Source: Ulota crispa (lineage: Eukaryota; Streptophyta; Bryopsida; Orthotrichales; Orthotrichaceae). From it: a stretch of DNA of 64,000 bases. Shown piece after piece: positions 11,281 to 24,265 of this stretch. Both the position numbers and the translations under genes were made by a program. Position 1 is the first letter of the stretch; each line of letters starts with the position of its first letter. The stretch is from the NCBI GenBank assembly GCA_963920765.1, contig OY987242.1, forward strand, positions 11,744,789 through 11,808,788, read 5' to 3'. The notes below the pieces were generated by a model. That model was not told where the DNA came from. It saw only the letters and a program-made list of their open reading frames with translations, and did not search any database.

Positions 11281-12150
11281 TCTCAGTCCACTGCCGATGG
11301 AAGAAACGGAAGAAACTCTCTTCTCGCAGGTGCCTCAACTGATGTCGCCATAGCCGTGGCGTGATTCTCAAGATCAGAGTGGACGAGTGCATCAATTCCT
11401 GCGCCTCTCACCACATTGGAACGCTGCAACCAATTCGATCCATCTCTCAGAAATGTGGTACAGTAGTAGAGTGATGTACCAGGGCCATTACAGTATTAAG
11501 GTAGAAGGCTCGAAAACCGACCATCTAAGGGCTGAAACTGAATTTTGGGGAGGTAGAACTTCTTGAAATAATTTTCAGTAAAATTTCCTTGAACGACGAG
11601 AAGAATTGACATCTAACCCAAATTGTTTCATATTTTTTGGAATTTTGTAAAATTAGTTGTGAAATTTTGAAGTGAAAAGGTCATAGGCTCTAAAATGATG
11701 CATCTCCTCAAATGTACATTTGCTATATATTATACAAATCTATGAAAAAATACATGTACAAAATAAGAACATTTTGGAGGGTGAGCAATTTTTGAGCTTG
11801 AACAGTTTTCGAGCCTTCTACCTTAGGTGACAAAACCCTAAGTGAAAGGTGACCGCAGCTGTATTTTGAGTTTATTAACCCCTAATCTAGGGTTTTTTTT
11901 TTCATTTTACTAGGGTAAATCAACCCGCACCCAACAATGCAAGCAGGTAGAGAAAAAAATGGACAAACTTGGATAGAATCATCAACATGTGGATGTTTAT
12001 CCATAAACTATACTAATAATTTGGCAAATTTGGTGTTGACTCAGGGAAAGATTTGGCAATTTTATTGATTTTTCCACCATATCTTTTTAGTTTTATGGTA
12101 GTTAGTGACCATCTGAGGTAAGATTTAGGTGAATTTTTGCTACAAAGAAA
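11281..12150. other. Upstream region of the F-box gene
   Basis: GC-richer to about 11470, consistent with a promoter or leader, then AT-rich. Two stretches around 11500 (GGTAGAAGGCTCGAAAACCG) and 11805-11825 (inverted, TTTTCGAGCCTTCTACCTTA) form a TIR pair bracketing about 320 bp (11500-11825), so another MITE is likely here. Nothing coding was found. Confidence 0.45.
11500..11825. mobile_element. Short TIR element (MITE)
   Basis: TAAGGTAGAAGGCTCGAAAA at the left end is matched by the inverted TTTTCGAGCCTTCTACCTTA at the right. The length is about 325 bp. There is no coding capacity. The outermost TAAGGTAG resembles the ends of the family E elements at 33.0 and 41.9 kb, so a distant relation is possible. 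Confidence 0.6.
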
Positions 12151-12159
12151 AACCTTGCC

Positions 12160-12430
12160 CCTAAACATTGAGGAGAACATTTTTCATCCTTTGACTGTGA
12201 AAAAACATTATGTACTACAAAAAAAGTTATTTTTATTTGAGTTTTTTCAAAAGTGATCATAAACACATGGTCCATCATGTAAGGCAAAAGATTACCTCAT
12301 TAGATGCACTCATATTTTTAGGTAATCCAAATTGTGAGAAGATTCAAAAACACAATGTTAGGTCTCAAGCTACCCTTCTTGCAATTTTCATGAGGACACC
12401 ATGCACTATTGGCTTCTGCAATTTTAGAAA
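12160..12430. repeat. Family D repeat, copy 1
   Basis: A stretch of about 220 bp (containing CATAAACACATGGTCCATCA and CTTGCAATTTTCATGAGG) recurs in direct orientation at 12575-12785, partly at 20850-20985, and inverted at 29990-30120. It begins near CCCCTAAACATTGAGG, which resembles the end of a TTAA-type element, so it is probably a truncated member of that group. Confidence 0.6.
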
Positions 12431-12514
12431 ATAATATCATAATCATTGGACACTTGCCAAAATATGATAGACTACTGTAGTTGGGCTAGTCATGGTGACC
12501 AATCCACCGTTTAA

Positions 12515-12872
12515 CCCCTGTACGTCGAGGAGGACAAAAAATGTCCTTTGGCTCTAAAAAAAATCTTTTAAATTAAAAAAAAAGTCGTTTTTCATCTGAA
12601 TTTTTTTCAGAAGTGACCATAAACACATGGTCCATCATGGAAGACAAAAAATTACCTCTCAAGATGCATTTTTTTTTATGTAACCCAAATTGTGATAAGA
12701 TTCAGAAACATGGTGTTAGCTCCCAAGCTGCCCTTCTTGCAATTTTCATGAGGGCACCATGCACTGTTGACTTTTCCAACTTTTTGAAGCAATACTACTG
12801 GTGCCCATGTGCAAAACACTATAGAATGCTACAGGCAAGGCAAGCCACAGTGATCCATTTGTCCTTTAAGGG
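12515..12872. mobile_element. TTAA-flanked element, family D copy 2
   Basis: TTAA at 12511-12514 is followed by CCCCTGTACG. The right end reads GTCCTTTAAGGG and then TTAA at 12873-12876. The interior is the family D repeat. TIR agreement is weak beyond the terminal CCC/GGG, so the boundaries are less certain than for the 0.92-kb family. Confidence 0.5.
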
Positions 12873-12876
12873 TTAA

Positions 12877-14146
12877 GGATTATTGTATTTTGTTTATCAA
12901 AGTGACAATCAATAGTTCTCCTCAGGTGGAATTTGTCCAAGTCATCTTTGTCTTTCTCTCCATTGGAGTAAAAGCCCACATTTCCTAGGTTTTCACTTTC
13001 ATTACATCATAACTCAAGCTACAAACATGTAAAACCAGTGTGTTTTTTAAAGAATAGTCAACTCTTTTTGAAATTCCTTACGAAATCTACCCGGTCAACC
13101 CCCTTGTCAACCAAAAGAATGGAGGTGATACACTTCTAATACACCGTCCGTATTAGTCCGTTGAGCAAAGAATCCATGCACATACACTTGCTAACAAATT
13201 CTTCAGTGTCTCAAGAAAAGCACGACACCGACAACGGATTCTCCCTTTGACAATATTTAGAATTTTACCATAATTTATCAAAAAAAAAACAAGCACACCA
13301 AAAGACTGATAAATTATCATTGCACATATTAAACGAGTATTTTAAAATCATATGATTCTTACCTCTACAAGTATTTGCAAACGAATCAGCCCACCTTATC
13401 CAGAAAATGTGAATTCCATATGAACAAACTTGAATTTTCAGAGCATTTACCAATATTTTTAGCTACTTGAGCTAATTACGAAAATTATATTTAGGATCAC
13501 TGCAATCTACGTACACCTACAAAAAGCTTTCTGCTTACATACAATTACGTGAAGTACTCCCGAACTGCTAAAGCACAAAGTTAATGGAGTATGTAAGGTT
13601 CAACATAATCCCGGAATTAACGCAAAAAGTCTCACATTAACAGCTGCCGAACACTCATCGTCCAGGATTGGACTTAGTAGGACCTGCGGGAATACTATTG
13701 TACACCAGTAGATAGAAAAGATTGCTGTGAGCCGGATTGCAACGGCGCAGGGAAGCTTGGGCAATAGCCAACAGGGCGATAATCAGCAACGATCAACGCA
13801 GCAGAGAAACAGAGTTGAGGGCGGGTCTCCGGCTTTATTTTCCTGTGAACAGGTGGTCAGATCACGCAAGAATACGTCAGGACCATTCCGATCACACGAC
13901 AGGAAATGGCCCCATGCAGATCCCATGCAAATTTCAGATTTCTCTGTGGCGATCGCTAGCTACAAGTTGCCACTGCAATTCGGAGCTGTCACTGCAGCCA
14001 ACGCAACAAAAAGCTGCCGCATGCAGTTTGCCTGATCAAGCCAGCGGGGCCTGATTTCGATCTCATGCGTGAGTGGTCACCACAAGATTGCAAGACTCGA
14101 GATGACTCGTACCGGAATGGCATCAATATTTCTCTTCATGGTCACT
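12877..14146. other. Downstream flank of the O-fucosyltransferase-like gene
   Basis: AT-rich to about 13560. From there to 14146 it is GC-richer and contiguous with the last exon, most likely 3' untranslated sequence of the minus-strand gene. Open frames on the plus strand here are shadows without family resemblance. Confidence 0.45.
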
Positions 14147-17100
14147 TCATGGTCTCTTCAGCAGGCGTCGGCTGTGAGGGTCCTTCTTGCAAATGCAACC
14201 TGGGTAAGGATTGGAGTAGAAATTTTCCTCCAGCTTGGGGATCTCCCCTACTTGTCGCCAACGCGGACTTCCTGTCCGGGTAGCATGGATCTTTAACACC
14301 TGACTTTCAAAGTCTTTCCACGTTATGGCTTTCGCTTCGTAGTCATCAATCAGATTCACCAGCCGCTGTCTGCCGTTCCAGCAAACACACACAACAATTC
14401 AATCCTGAGGACCAAACGTTGATACCATTTACAACAGCAAATTTATCGATGCCACTCATAGTACAGCAGTTAAAACGAAGGTGTTGAAATGCACTTTAAA
14501 ATGTTAGTGTAATGCAAATGATGCTAGTATTCTGTAATATCATTAAAGAAAATTTTCAGAGATACCCCTGAAGTTTGCAATATTTACAGAAAGACCCCTG
14601 CTTTTTTATAAATTACACAAATACCCTTGGACCCAAAAATTTCAAGCGTTTGTTTTGTTGTGCTCGTACTTCCTTCATGACCAATGTTGAAGAAAAGAAT
14701 GTAATGAAACAAATAGAAGCAACGTGCACACAAAGGAAGAAAGGAAGTGGCAAGCACAGCAAAACAAACAGCTAAAACTTTTGGTCCAAGGATAATTATA
14801 CGATTTCTGAAAAAGCAAGGATATCTACGCAAATATTGCAAATTTTAGGGGTATCCATGAAATTTTCCCTACCATTAACATATAACAATTATGGTAGTCT
14901 CAGGTGAACGTTATCTCGACATTAGCTAAACAATGTTTTGAGATTGTTCTAATGTCGTACAGGATTAAGACTGACTTAGTATTGAAGACTCTTTGTCAGT
15001 TTGATGGGATACATGTATGGCGAGGAAGCTCCGGCTATTTCCTCAATGAGGACATACCTGTCTGGGCTGATGGTTTTTCGGTAACCTTCAAAGCGCCGAT
15101 GCCCCATGACAGCCTTGGCCATGTTGCCATCGTAAGTATAAACGAAGACATCACTCTCGAGGGCAACCATGTAGTCCAACCCCGCCAGCCGGTTCTGAAA
15201 GTCCTTGAGAGGAGCCAACTCCGCCGCCGTGGCAAGGGTACCATGATCGTACACCTGCGGAAACTCCTTGTAAAGACTATCCATAGCCCCCCGGCCATAA
15301 ATCTCGCCAGCCACGATGTAGATCTTCGTTGAAGCCGGGTAGCCTAACGCTTTCAACATCAGTGCTGTTTCATGCGGAGTGAGCGGGCACCCCCCGAGCT
15401 TGCGCTTCGCCTCGCCGTCAATCTCCTTCTCCTTCCAATGCTTCACATCGTACCGCATCTTCTTCAGCTCCTCCGCTTCTTTACTGGAAAGCCCGTGCGC
15501 ACATCCTGTGAAAGCAAGCATGTCCTTCTCATACCTGCCAGCCCATGCAGATTCCATGTCAGCTTGCCAAGTTGTGCAACAGCTTAGCAGCACAGCTTCC
15601 AAAAAAAATTCGACACATTCTCAAGAAGCCCGAGTTGTGATCAAAACTATTCAGAGCTATCTTTAAAAGGTTTTTCGGGGGCTTTCTTTAGTTAAACTTT
15701 GTGAAGTTTAAGATGAACACTTGCAATGCTCTGCAATGACTTCAGATTTGGACTCATCTGATCAATCGAATCAATCGTTCTAAAACTCTAAACCCTTGAT
15801 ATTGTGGGTGTTATTGATGGTAGATTTGTAGAGCTCTAACCGTGACATACCTCAGATGCAAAGCTACGTAAGGGCCGTCTTCTCGCAAGCGGTTGGAGAG
15901 AGTGTGCGCCAGTCGTCGAATGGGCTCAGAGTACCGGAGCGCCCGGTAATTGACCCGACATCTGAGCTGCTGGATACTGTCCGGCAGATCGTTGTTTGCC
16001 AACCTTGAATCAGCGTGAGTGAAATACATGACCTTGCTCTTTGTAAGCAGGGGCCCCAAGTTGGTCTCATAGTAAGGTGCCTGTTTCGTATTAATCGACA
16101 AAGAGTATGAGCAGCCTATTCATGACCAGTGGAAAAGTCCTTGACTGCCGCAAACAACGGAAACAACGGATTGGACTACTGCACATACGTGTTTACGGGG
16201 CCAGGGTGGAAAATCTCAGTTATATTTACAAAGAAGAGTAACAGTAATGATCTGCACCCTACTATGGCATTGATCAGTTGTATCCTCCTCCGCAGTTCAA
16301 GACTAAATCAGGGTCTCTAACTCCAAATGTGAATTCGAAATTCCCTAATTCAATCACCTGATGGCAAATATCTAAGCACTTGCACTTTCTAGCGGGCGAA
16401 AAATCAGAGCTATTTTTCACCCTGGCCCAACATCGACGTATAGTGCAGCAAACCAAGCCGCAAACAACGAGTACTTCTGCACTTCTACTTTTATTAACCC
16501 CCACGTGCAGTGGCTGCTTCCATGAGATAAGCATTGAAAATAATTCATTTAGGACGCACCACGGAAGTCAACAAAATATACAAATAGAAAGAACAATGGA
16601 TGCCATAAAGTATTAATAAGAACAACGTATGTTTTAAATTTCCTATATTTGGCGGAGAATCCCTATTATTAATTCATGTATTAAGGGGGTTAGCAAGTAC
16701 TTCATAGCTTGGCTGCCCAGGCATCAATAATTGCCAAAAAATAAAATCTTCACATAAACATTTGAAAGATATCTCACCTTGGACCAAGAGATGGGTGCTT
16801 TGAGCATGGGCTTAACGCTGGAGAGATGCGGTGGTAAAGCCTCAACAATCTTCACATCTTCTTGGAGTGCTTCAATGAAGTATTTCAAGTCAAAGATGTC
16901 CTTAAATTCACTGCAAGCCAAAAAAAGAAGAAGCTGTCACGTGTACATTTCTGCGCTTCATTAACAAAGAACTTCATTTAGTAGCCATCTATTTGACTGC
17001 GACGCACAGTAACGCCGTGAGAGGAGAATGTGGGCAAACCTTGGATCCGCCCAGAAAGAGCTGTTATCAAGTTTGGGGACGACAAGCGTAGCTTTCATCA

Positions 17101-18629
17101 GTTTTGCAACGGCCACCATGTCACATATCTGACACAAATTTCTACGATGGTGAGTAAAACCTCATCAAGGAAAAAAACTGACAACGTTGAAGCTGAGCAA
17201 AAGTTGGGGACTACAATTCTGTTAGATTAAATTTCATGCTCACCCCTGCTCGCATTTGATTCAAGCCGCCGTTCGCGTTCACAATAATGTAGCCATTGGT
17301 ATGGACTCCAGGAACTGTAAGCAAATAACCAACAATGAGGTTCATGCTAGAATTGGCCCCTGAGTGCCAAGATGGCTAGTTCCATAAGAACTTGAAATAA
17401 AAGCTTCAAGAAAGGGTCTAAAACTGTACCCATAGCTTTAAAATCGGACTTTCTAATTTAGGTCTGAGCCCTTCAAAATTAAACAACTCACGTAGACAAA
17501 CACCCACGGAAGAACAAAGAACATTCTAGCAAACCCCATCTACCGACGTTTATACTGCTCCCGTGACAAATCTAGCCTTGAAGATCCGAACATAACATAA
17601 CCTCAACGAAGATAAGCATCAACTTACTCTCTGCATTCTTTGGACGGTCAATACACTGGCCGTACTTCTCGCTCTCTGGCTTCTGCCACAACTCAGAAGA
17701 CAAGTCCCGAGCATGTGCCTGCCATACAAGAGACAACGAAAAAATTAGGTCAAAGCAAAAAGCTTCAACTTGTCCGCAAAAAATCACTAGTTTCAAGTGA
17801 CACAGAGTAGGCACGGCCATATAGCAAGTCTCTTCACCTGATGATGATCCCGGTGGTGGTGCTTGCGATGCGCCTTCGGATTAAGTGAGTCGTCAAGCAT
17901 GCTGTTATCGTCAATGGCGAGTCTAGATGCAAGCCCAGTCTCTTCTCCATGGTACTGCACGAAGAAGTGCAATGTTGGTCAAATGTACCACCAGGACAAT
18001 CCAAATGACCCGCAACCGCACACTCAAATCAACTCAAAATTGCACAAGATAGCATAAAATGAACCAAAGAATACTAAAAGTCTGGCATTGCACCAACTTT
18101 TATACTACGTACTCTATATTCAAGTGAACCACTACGATGTGCGCATTAGGCAATGCTGGGAGAAAAACAGTACCTGCGAGACTTGCGTAGATCGATGCGG
18201 AATAGGAAACACCCCAAGGTACAAAATTTTGAGCAGCATGAAGGTGATAACCAGGAGGATACAGACGAAGAAAACGGAATGTCGCCAGCTCCGCTTGGCA
18301 ATGGAAAAGAAGGAGGTGAAAAGAGAATGATTAGACTCCGTGTGGTTGTCGTCTAGGAACCTAGACTTGTGCACTTTCACAGTGTCATGGTCGTCGTGGA
18401 GGTAAGGGTTGGAGGCATCGCGAGAGGAGGTGTCCTCACCCTTGAGCAGCTTGAACAGGAGAGTGGACGATTCGGAAACGCCCATGCGCTTCTGGGAGAG
18501 CGACCTCCTGCTCATGGGGTGGAACGGACTGTGCGAAACGCCCCCACCCACTCTAGGGCTCAACACCACTTGCGCGTAGTCCCGGTTCACGGCCACGGTA
18601 TCGGCATTAGGGCCCCGTAACGAGCCCAT
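14147..18629 (-). CDS. O-fucosyltransferase-family protein, type II membrane
   Basis: A complete gene of 628 residues in nine exons: 18629-18174, 17954-17838, 17718-17628, 17314-17244, 17128-17040, 16910-16778, 16080-15851, 15534-15058 and 14369-14147. Every junction is GT-AG and keeps phase. Residues about 118-141 ([20 protein letters not shown]) are a single membrane anchor behind a cytosolic tail, as in Golgi type II glycosyltransferases. Family marks follow in order: [20 protein letters not shown] (donor-binding GGLNQ-R), [82 protein letters not shown], and the C-terminal [14 protein letters not shown]. Plant members of this large family include fucosyl- and rhamnosyltransferase-like proteins acting on cell-wall glycans. 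The sequence does not show which sugar or acceptor applies here. A MITE sits in the last intron. The ATG at 18629 is the first in frame. Confidence 0.93.
14547..14869. mobile_element. MITE family H, copy 2, inside an intron
   Basis: The left end AAAATTTTCAGAGATACCCC and AAGTTTGCAATATT are matched by the inverted AATATTGCAAATTTTAGGGG and GAAATTTTCCC at the right. It is about 320 bp long. It lies in intron 8 (14370-15057) of the O-fucosyltransferase-like gene. It has a palindromic inner part around the two TTCCTTC/GGAAG stretches. Confidence 0.7.
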
Positions 18630-20570
18630 CCCGCCTTCCAAAACCGTGTTACAGTCTGTACAAACCAGGGGGTAGTCACTCACAGTCGTCTGCTACTACT
18701 GCTTTATGAGTCAGCTTTGTTCCCCTAGGGTTCCACGCCTATTGCTTTTGGATGGACGGGCATGGGTATGTGCTACACTTATAACCCTGGATCTAAATAC
18801 GTTGACTTGCTTGCACAATATGCAGAGTAAACTTGCTGGTTCGTCGTCGTCGCCGTTTTCGTCTTCTTCCTCAGTATGTGAACGGGGTTTCAAGTGGTTG
18901 TGAGAGCATGAAGAAGCCACAGCACAGGACGTGCTTCCTGTTCTGACGTGAGCTTCTACAAGGACCATCTGACTACAGTTCAGGGTCACGCCTTCAAAGC
19001 AGGGTAATACTGACGAATGTTGGTCGAGCACGCACAATTTCGGTCTGCGTTTATCCCAATGTACCGAGCTTTCTATGCAAAACGATGCTCATTGCTTTTC
19101 CACTGCTGTCGATCTGTCTTAACAGGGATAAGAAAAACCTGATCGAACAGACACGATTAGAATAGTACTAATTTTGCAAGCAGAACCCACTTACAACATA
19201 GTTAAGGCGGTGCTAAGGATCGGCTTCATGTACCCTGTAGAAAACTCTCAGCCCTATTCGCCGGTGAGCTACCCAACTGATACAACTATGCCATGAATGT
19301 ACGTTTTCCAGCTTGGAAACAATGAATCGGCCATGCGCAACTACTGACAACGGCGTCAACTCCAATTCTGGAAGCTAAGCGCAACTAGAGAATAAAGACA
19401 GCAGCCAGGGACTTCCGTTCGCACAAAATATCAACCCACGGTCTCATCCATACCAGAAATCTTCGCCAAGCGTGCAATAAATCTCAGAACGAGTAAGATC
19501 CAAGGCTGTCAATGTGGGTTGACGCCTTTGTCACTCTGATAGGGCATGAGGATTTCGGTTAATCCATGGCCACCACTAGACTACCCGAAATCGCGAACAT
19601 CTGGACCTGGAAAAAAATTCATAATGCCAAAGCTCCTCAAACAAAAGACCCTTACTCAGTCCTGAAAAAATTCACGCTGTTTTTCCTGCAGCGACACTTC
19701 CAAGAGCCTCACGAAATAAAACTAGCCACATGCCTATCGCGCATTCCGGGCCGACATTTCCCAATCACAAGCCATAGCCATCACACCGCTGACTAGTTCA
19801 GATCTCCCAAAACCTCCGCTTAACGGTCGCTTCACTTCTGACGCTCGAGCTACTTTTCACCGACTCCCCCTCCAACCCATAACAAGCCCAGAATCGCCAA
19901 TGTAACCCCTTTCTAAACATTACCAGACCTCACCTGAACTCAAATCAGAACCTTTCGCCGTCAGTTGCGAGCAGAGTGAAAGCGAGCAAGCTGAGGATGT
20001 CGTGCTGCGAGACTAAGGTAGAGAATCCAATTGAGCAGATATATTGAGCACGAGGGTATTACCAACGTGCTTGGAGACAGTGAGCTGGCTGGCTCATCAG
20101 GTCTGACCGAGCCAGTCGAAGGAGTGGGATCCAGTAAGGTTCGTGCTGGATCAGGTGAGAGGGATTCCCGAGAGTACTAGGAGATGCGAGGATTGACCGC
20201 AGGCAAACTTGCATTTTCCCAATGATATTCGAGAAGGGAACGAGACGATATCTAGCTTGTAGGCACAAAAGCGCAGGCCTTGTACGTAGAACTACTAGTA
20301 GCAATCCGAAGTTCGGACGTTGCAGCGAGACGCGGAGTTCCTACAAATTTAAGCAGCAGGCCTGCAAATTCGGAGGTTGCTTGCTGGCTGGACACTGGCG
20401 GCCAGGCAGAGCCCCCGGGGGACGCGCTTCGGGACTGGACTGAAACCAGCTGGAGCCGGTGCCTAAATTTACCAGGGCCAGAAACTTCCTCACTCAGAAT
20501 TGCATGCCTTCAAATGGACTGTATGTTGCTTCTGTTGCTCTCATAGGGTACCTTTGCCCTTTGGGGTTCA
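18630..20570 (-). promoter_or_regulatory. Probable leader and promoter of the O-fucosyltransferase-like gene
   Basis: Upstream of the ATG the sequence stays GC-richer than the surrounding intergenic DNA to about 20570, then turns AT-rich with transposon ends. Open frames are short and unrelated to any family, so a long untranslated leader (possibly with a leader intron) plus promoter is the simplest reading. No TATA box could be assigned with confidence. Confidence 0.4.
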
Positions 20571-20761
20571 TGCAGAAAAAAATGGTGATTATTCTCAAAT
20601 ATGGACCGCCAAAAGCGGCCATAACAGTCTTGAGCAAATCACGGAGTTCCCTCCATAACTTCGAGCAAAAATATTCTAAAAATTCATAACCTCAGCCCAA
20701 AAAAAGCTACACTTTTATACACTACATTGGTCACCAACGACGACTCATCTCCATGGGTTAA

Positions 20762-21327
20762 CCCTTAACCCCGAGCGCCCAGAGTTATTTTAGGGTTTAG
20801 GAGAAAATGGGGTTTAACCCCTAAACATCCAGAATGACGTTTCTTGTCGTTTGTCTTTGAAAAAACATTGTGTATGGTAAATGAAAGCAGATTTTCATCT
20901 GTTTTTTTTCCTAAAAGTGATCATAAACACATGTTTCATCATGGAAGGCAAAAGATAACTTCATCATGGAAGGTAAAAGATAACTTCATACCTTCTCTAC
21001 TGATGGAGACCAGCCATGAGTGTTTTCACCGTACAAATTAAGAGAAAAAGTGAGATAAAGTTGTGGGCCCAATGACAAGATCATGTCGCTAGGGCGCTTA
21101 AGGGTTAAACGTCACAAAGGCCCATTGCAACTAGTACAATATAGGGTATTTTTCTTGTATTTGGAATGGATCCATACCTCTACTACATTTGAGATCAACA
21201 AAGAAGTTGGAATATAGATAAACGTGGTTCTAGTGAGCTATTTGAGATCCCAAACTAAAATTTCTTGTTGGTAGCAAATGCCAAATATACAACAACTTAT
21301 CTACTATGCCCATGTGACGTTTAAGGG
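20762..21327. mobile_element. Composite TTAA-type element, family D copy 3
   Basis: Four TTAA-linked ends are seen. TTAA followed by CCCTTAACCCCGAGCGCCC begins at 20758. TTAA followed by CCCCTAAACATCC begins at 20814. GGGCGCTTAAGGG then TTAA ends at 21104. GACGTTTAAGGG then TTAA ends at 21327. The first and third pair (GAGCGCCC with GGGCGCTT), and the second and fourth may pair, giving two overlapping or nested units. The interior carries the family D phrase near 20930 (CATAAACACATGTTTCATCA), with a local duplication of CTTCATCATGGAAGG. Confidence 0.5.
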
Positions 21328-21658
21328 TTAATACTATTATAGTAAGTTGCTCATTTTGTAATTGGTGTCTAAGGCTCAGTTTAGACTACAGTACACTATT
21401 AATGGTATTTAGTGTTGGCAACACTAATTACGAACCCCAACACTAAATGTCAACAATCCCTTAATGTTACCAACACTATTTGTCAACTATTGTAATTTTT
21501 GGGAGTAATTGTTTTTTGCAAGTTTACATTTAGTGTTAGAAATTTGTTCATTTCTGCTACAACAAAAAAATACAAATTCAATTCATGAGTTAATATCTAA
21601 ACAACTATTTGGCCCAAACTACAAACTTGGAACGGATTGAGTTTGTCCATTAGATTAA
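21328..21658. other. Gap between TTAA elements
   Basis: AT-rich. It contains AAGGCTCAGTTTAGACTACAG near 21371, which resembles one end of the MITE at 50341-50668, but I found no partner end here. Confidence 0.35.
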
Positions 21659-22577
21659 CCCCTAAAGGACCAAACCCCCTTTTTTAGAAACATAGCAATT
21701 TTGGGTAGGTACCTGTGATTGGAGCTTTTCATATTTTGGGCTGAAATTTTAACAAAATGTGGGGACAAGGTTTATCTTTTATATGCACTAAATTTCATGA
21801 CATTTGGAATTATGAGTAAAAAATTATGGCCTAATATGTTGTTTTTTGTATTCATCAGGTAGCTTGGGCAGATTTTTAAAAATCATTTTTTTCCAAAACA
21901 AAAGTTTCATATTGGTTTAGGAGATTTATGTGAATGTAGGGAGCTACAAATCATTATGTTTGGATCAATGAGATGAAAGTTGTGAGGATTTTTTGTTTGC
22001 AAGCAGTTCTAGATTCTCTACTCTAAAATAAACTTTGAAGTCCTATATTTTACTCAATTTTCAATAATTTGGAAAAAAAATCAAACAAAGGAAAGTAGAT
22101 GGTTTATCACAACATTATCACTGTTGGGGTTTGCATTATTCATTTCCATAATTAAATTCTTAACAATTTAGTGTTTTTACTCACTCTACTTCTTTTTACT
22201 TACTATTTTTTCCCATGTCTTGTAAAGTTCCAATTGATTTGAAAATTATCCCACACACACCTAATTTGATCTCCTACATAGGAAAAATAAAGCGCAACTT
22301 TGGGTAGAGCAATTTTTTTGTTAAATAGTGGTCAAACGCTTTTGAAATTTTTGGGCAACATGGAAAAATACTTTTTTTCTCAATTTAGATGTACATATCT
22401 CACTCCTTTCCTTTTGGAATGAGCTGATTTTTTTCCCACAACTACCTCTTCTAGTTTGGGGCAAGATCCTATGATTGGATTTCCCAAAAACAAAACACAA
22501 AATCCTTTTTTCTAAACCTCCTAAAAGTGGCAATTTTTAGTGATTTTCAGAGAAAAAAGGCCATGGTCCTTTAGGGG
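21659..22577. mobile_element. TTAA-flanked TIR element, copy T2
   Basis: TTAA (21655-21658) is followed by CCCCTAAAGGACCA. The right end is ATGGTCCTTTAGGGG and then TTAA (22578-22581). The length is 919 bp. It has no open frame above 70 codons. It is homologous along its length to T1, T4 (inverted) and T5. Confidence 0.85.
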
Positions 22578-22946
22578 TTAAAATTTCAAATTTGTCCACA
22601 AGTGTTCACACTTAGGGTTTGATTTACCATGTCACCAACCAATGTAGCCACATCAGCATACAAGATAGTGAAGTTTTGGAGTTTGCTATGAAGGTGGCTC
22701 TAAACTTGTCCAGCAAATGAATACTCTTGTTTTGTAGTAACTATTTTCTCCAACACTCTTGGAGGACTTGGAAGTGCTTTGTAGAATGAAAGATTAGTGG
22801 GTTGCCACTTTTTGTGTTTTGCAATTGGGCCTAATGTTCCTTTACTATAAATCATTGTTTACCATACTCTCAAATTACATAATGCACCAATTTCTCCCAA
22901 TTTTTGTAGGGCCTAAACATAGTGTGAATAGAATTTTTGGTGTTAA

Positions 22947-23855
22947 CCCCTAAAGGATCACTTGTCCGTTCAACGAACAAATGGGATTTCGGGCAGGTAC
23001 CTACGGCCTCAATTTTTTTCCTGATTTTTTGAAACTCTTTTTGAAGTTAGAAAAACACATTAGCATTTGGGGAATATAATTTTTATTCCAATTGATGCCA
23101 TGGAGCAAAAGTTATGCCCAAATAAGCACAAATTTGGGGACTCTGGGTAGCAAAAAAAGTTATTGTAAAAACTTGATTTGTTTTTCTGAGAGATTATATC
23201 TTTGTCTACATCTTAAGCTTTGATTCATTCCATTTGGACTAGTTATGAGAAAGTTATGGACAATTTGGCAATTCAAGCATCTTCTTGAAAAAATAACTTA
23301 TAAACTTCATTTTTGAATGCAAGTTTAACATTTTTTCAAAGAAATTTTTTTGAGAGTGTGAAGTTTGCTTTCTAGAACAATCTCACTATTGGGATTATTG
23401 CGTTTCAATTCCATTGCAAGGTTATTAGCAATTTAAGTTTTTATTCAATCTCATACCTTCTTCTACCTAATGTTTTTTTTAAAGAATGATTTTGTTTTTT
23501 TTTGTTTTTTTGTTTTTTTGTTTTTCCCAAGATTACCAACTCAACTTCCCACCATGCAAAAATAGAATTCCAAACTTTGTGGTGTAAAAAAATTATGTTA
23601 AAACAATTCAAAGTCAAATAATCTTGTTAGGCAAGGTACAAAAAAAGCTATTTTGTACACTTTAAACGCAAATTTCTTGCAATCTGTGTGATCAAAGTTC
23701 TTGAGTTTTGTATGACACACTCCTATACTAGTCTAGTACAAGATCCTACGGTCAAACATGCAAAAAGATTAATTTTCAAACTTTTTTACTCTTTTCCATA
23801 GAAGTGATAATTTTGAGTTTCTTTTGACAAAATAAAGGCCATGGTTCTTGAGGGG
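22947..23855. mobile_element. TTAA-flanked TIR element, copy T3
   Basis: TTAA (22943-22946) is followed by CCCCTAAAGGATCA. The right end is TGGTTCTTGAGGGG and then CTAA (23856-23859), one base off TTAA. The length is 909 bp. The interior is a more diverged relative of T2 and T5, so it is likely an older copy. Confidence 0.75.
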
Positions 23856-24265
23856 CTAATAATAGCATATTGAAGTAACATCTTCAGACGCACTAATTTC
23901 TGTACAGTACAAACAATCGTGGCTTTTGTAAACTGTGTCACACGCAACTTATGAGGAAATCAATGTGATGCATTCTATTTTGATTTACCATGTTAGAACA
24001 ATACGCATGGGGTAATTTTACATTGACATGAGCTTTTTGGAATGGTATGTACATTGTGTGAATCTGCACTTTTCAAGGTTTTGGATTCTAATATAACATT
24101 AAGCAATTTTAGATTGTTTCATACCTTTTTCTTGAAACCTCACACTTATCTACATAGCCTGTCAAAATAAAAAGGTGGCTTCTTGAACGCAACCAAGGTA
24201 TCTTGTAAAGGTTTCAAAAAGAAAGCCTACAAAGAAAAAGATAGACCGCTACATTCTTTTGTTAA
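23856..24265. other. Gap between TTAA elements
   Basis: AT-rich single-copy-looking sequence. No gene or repeat was recognised. Confidence 0.4.

Noticed and set aside
13727-14296. Overlapping plus-strand ORFs of about 70-105 codons
   Set aside because: They lie over the last exon and probable 3' untranslated region of the minus-strand O-fucosyltransferase-like gene.
19566-20546. Short ORFs upstream of the O-fucosyltransferase-like gene
   Set aside because: No family resemblance and no consistent splice pattern. More likely leader or promoter sequence.
23470-23530. Poly-T stretch as a possible retroposon tail
   Set aside because: It lies inside TTAA element T3 and has no target duplication or body of its own, so it is simple-sequence drift.
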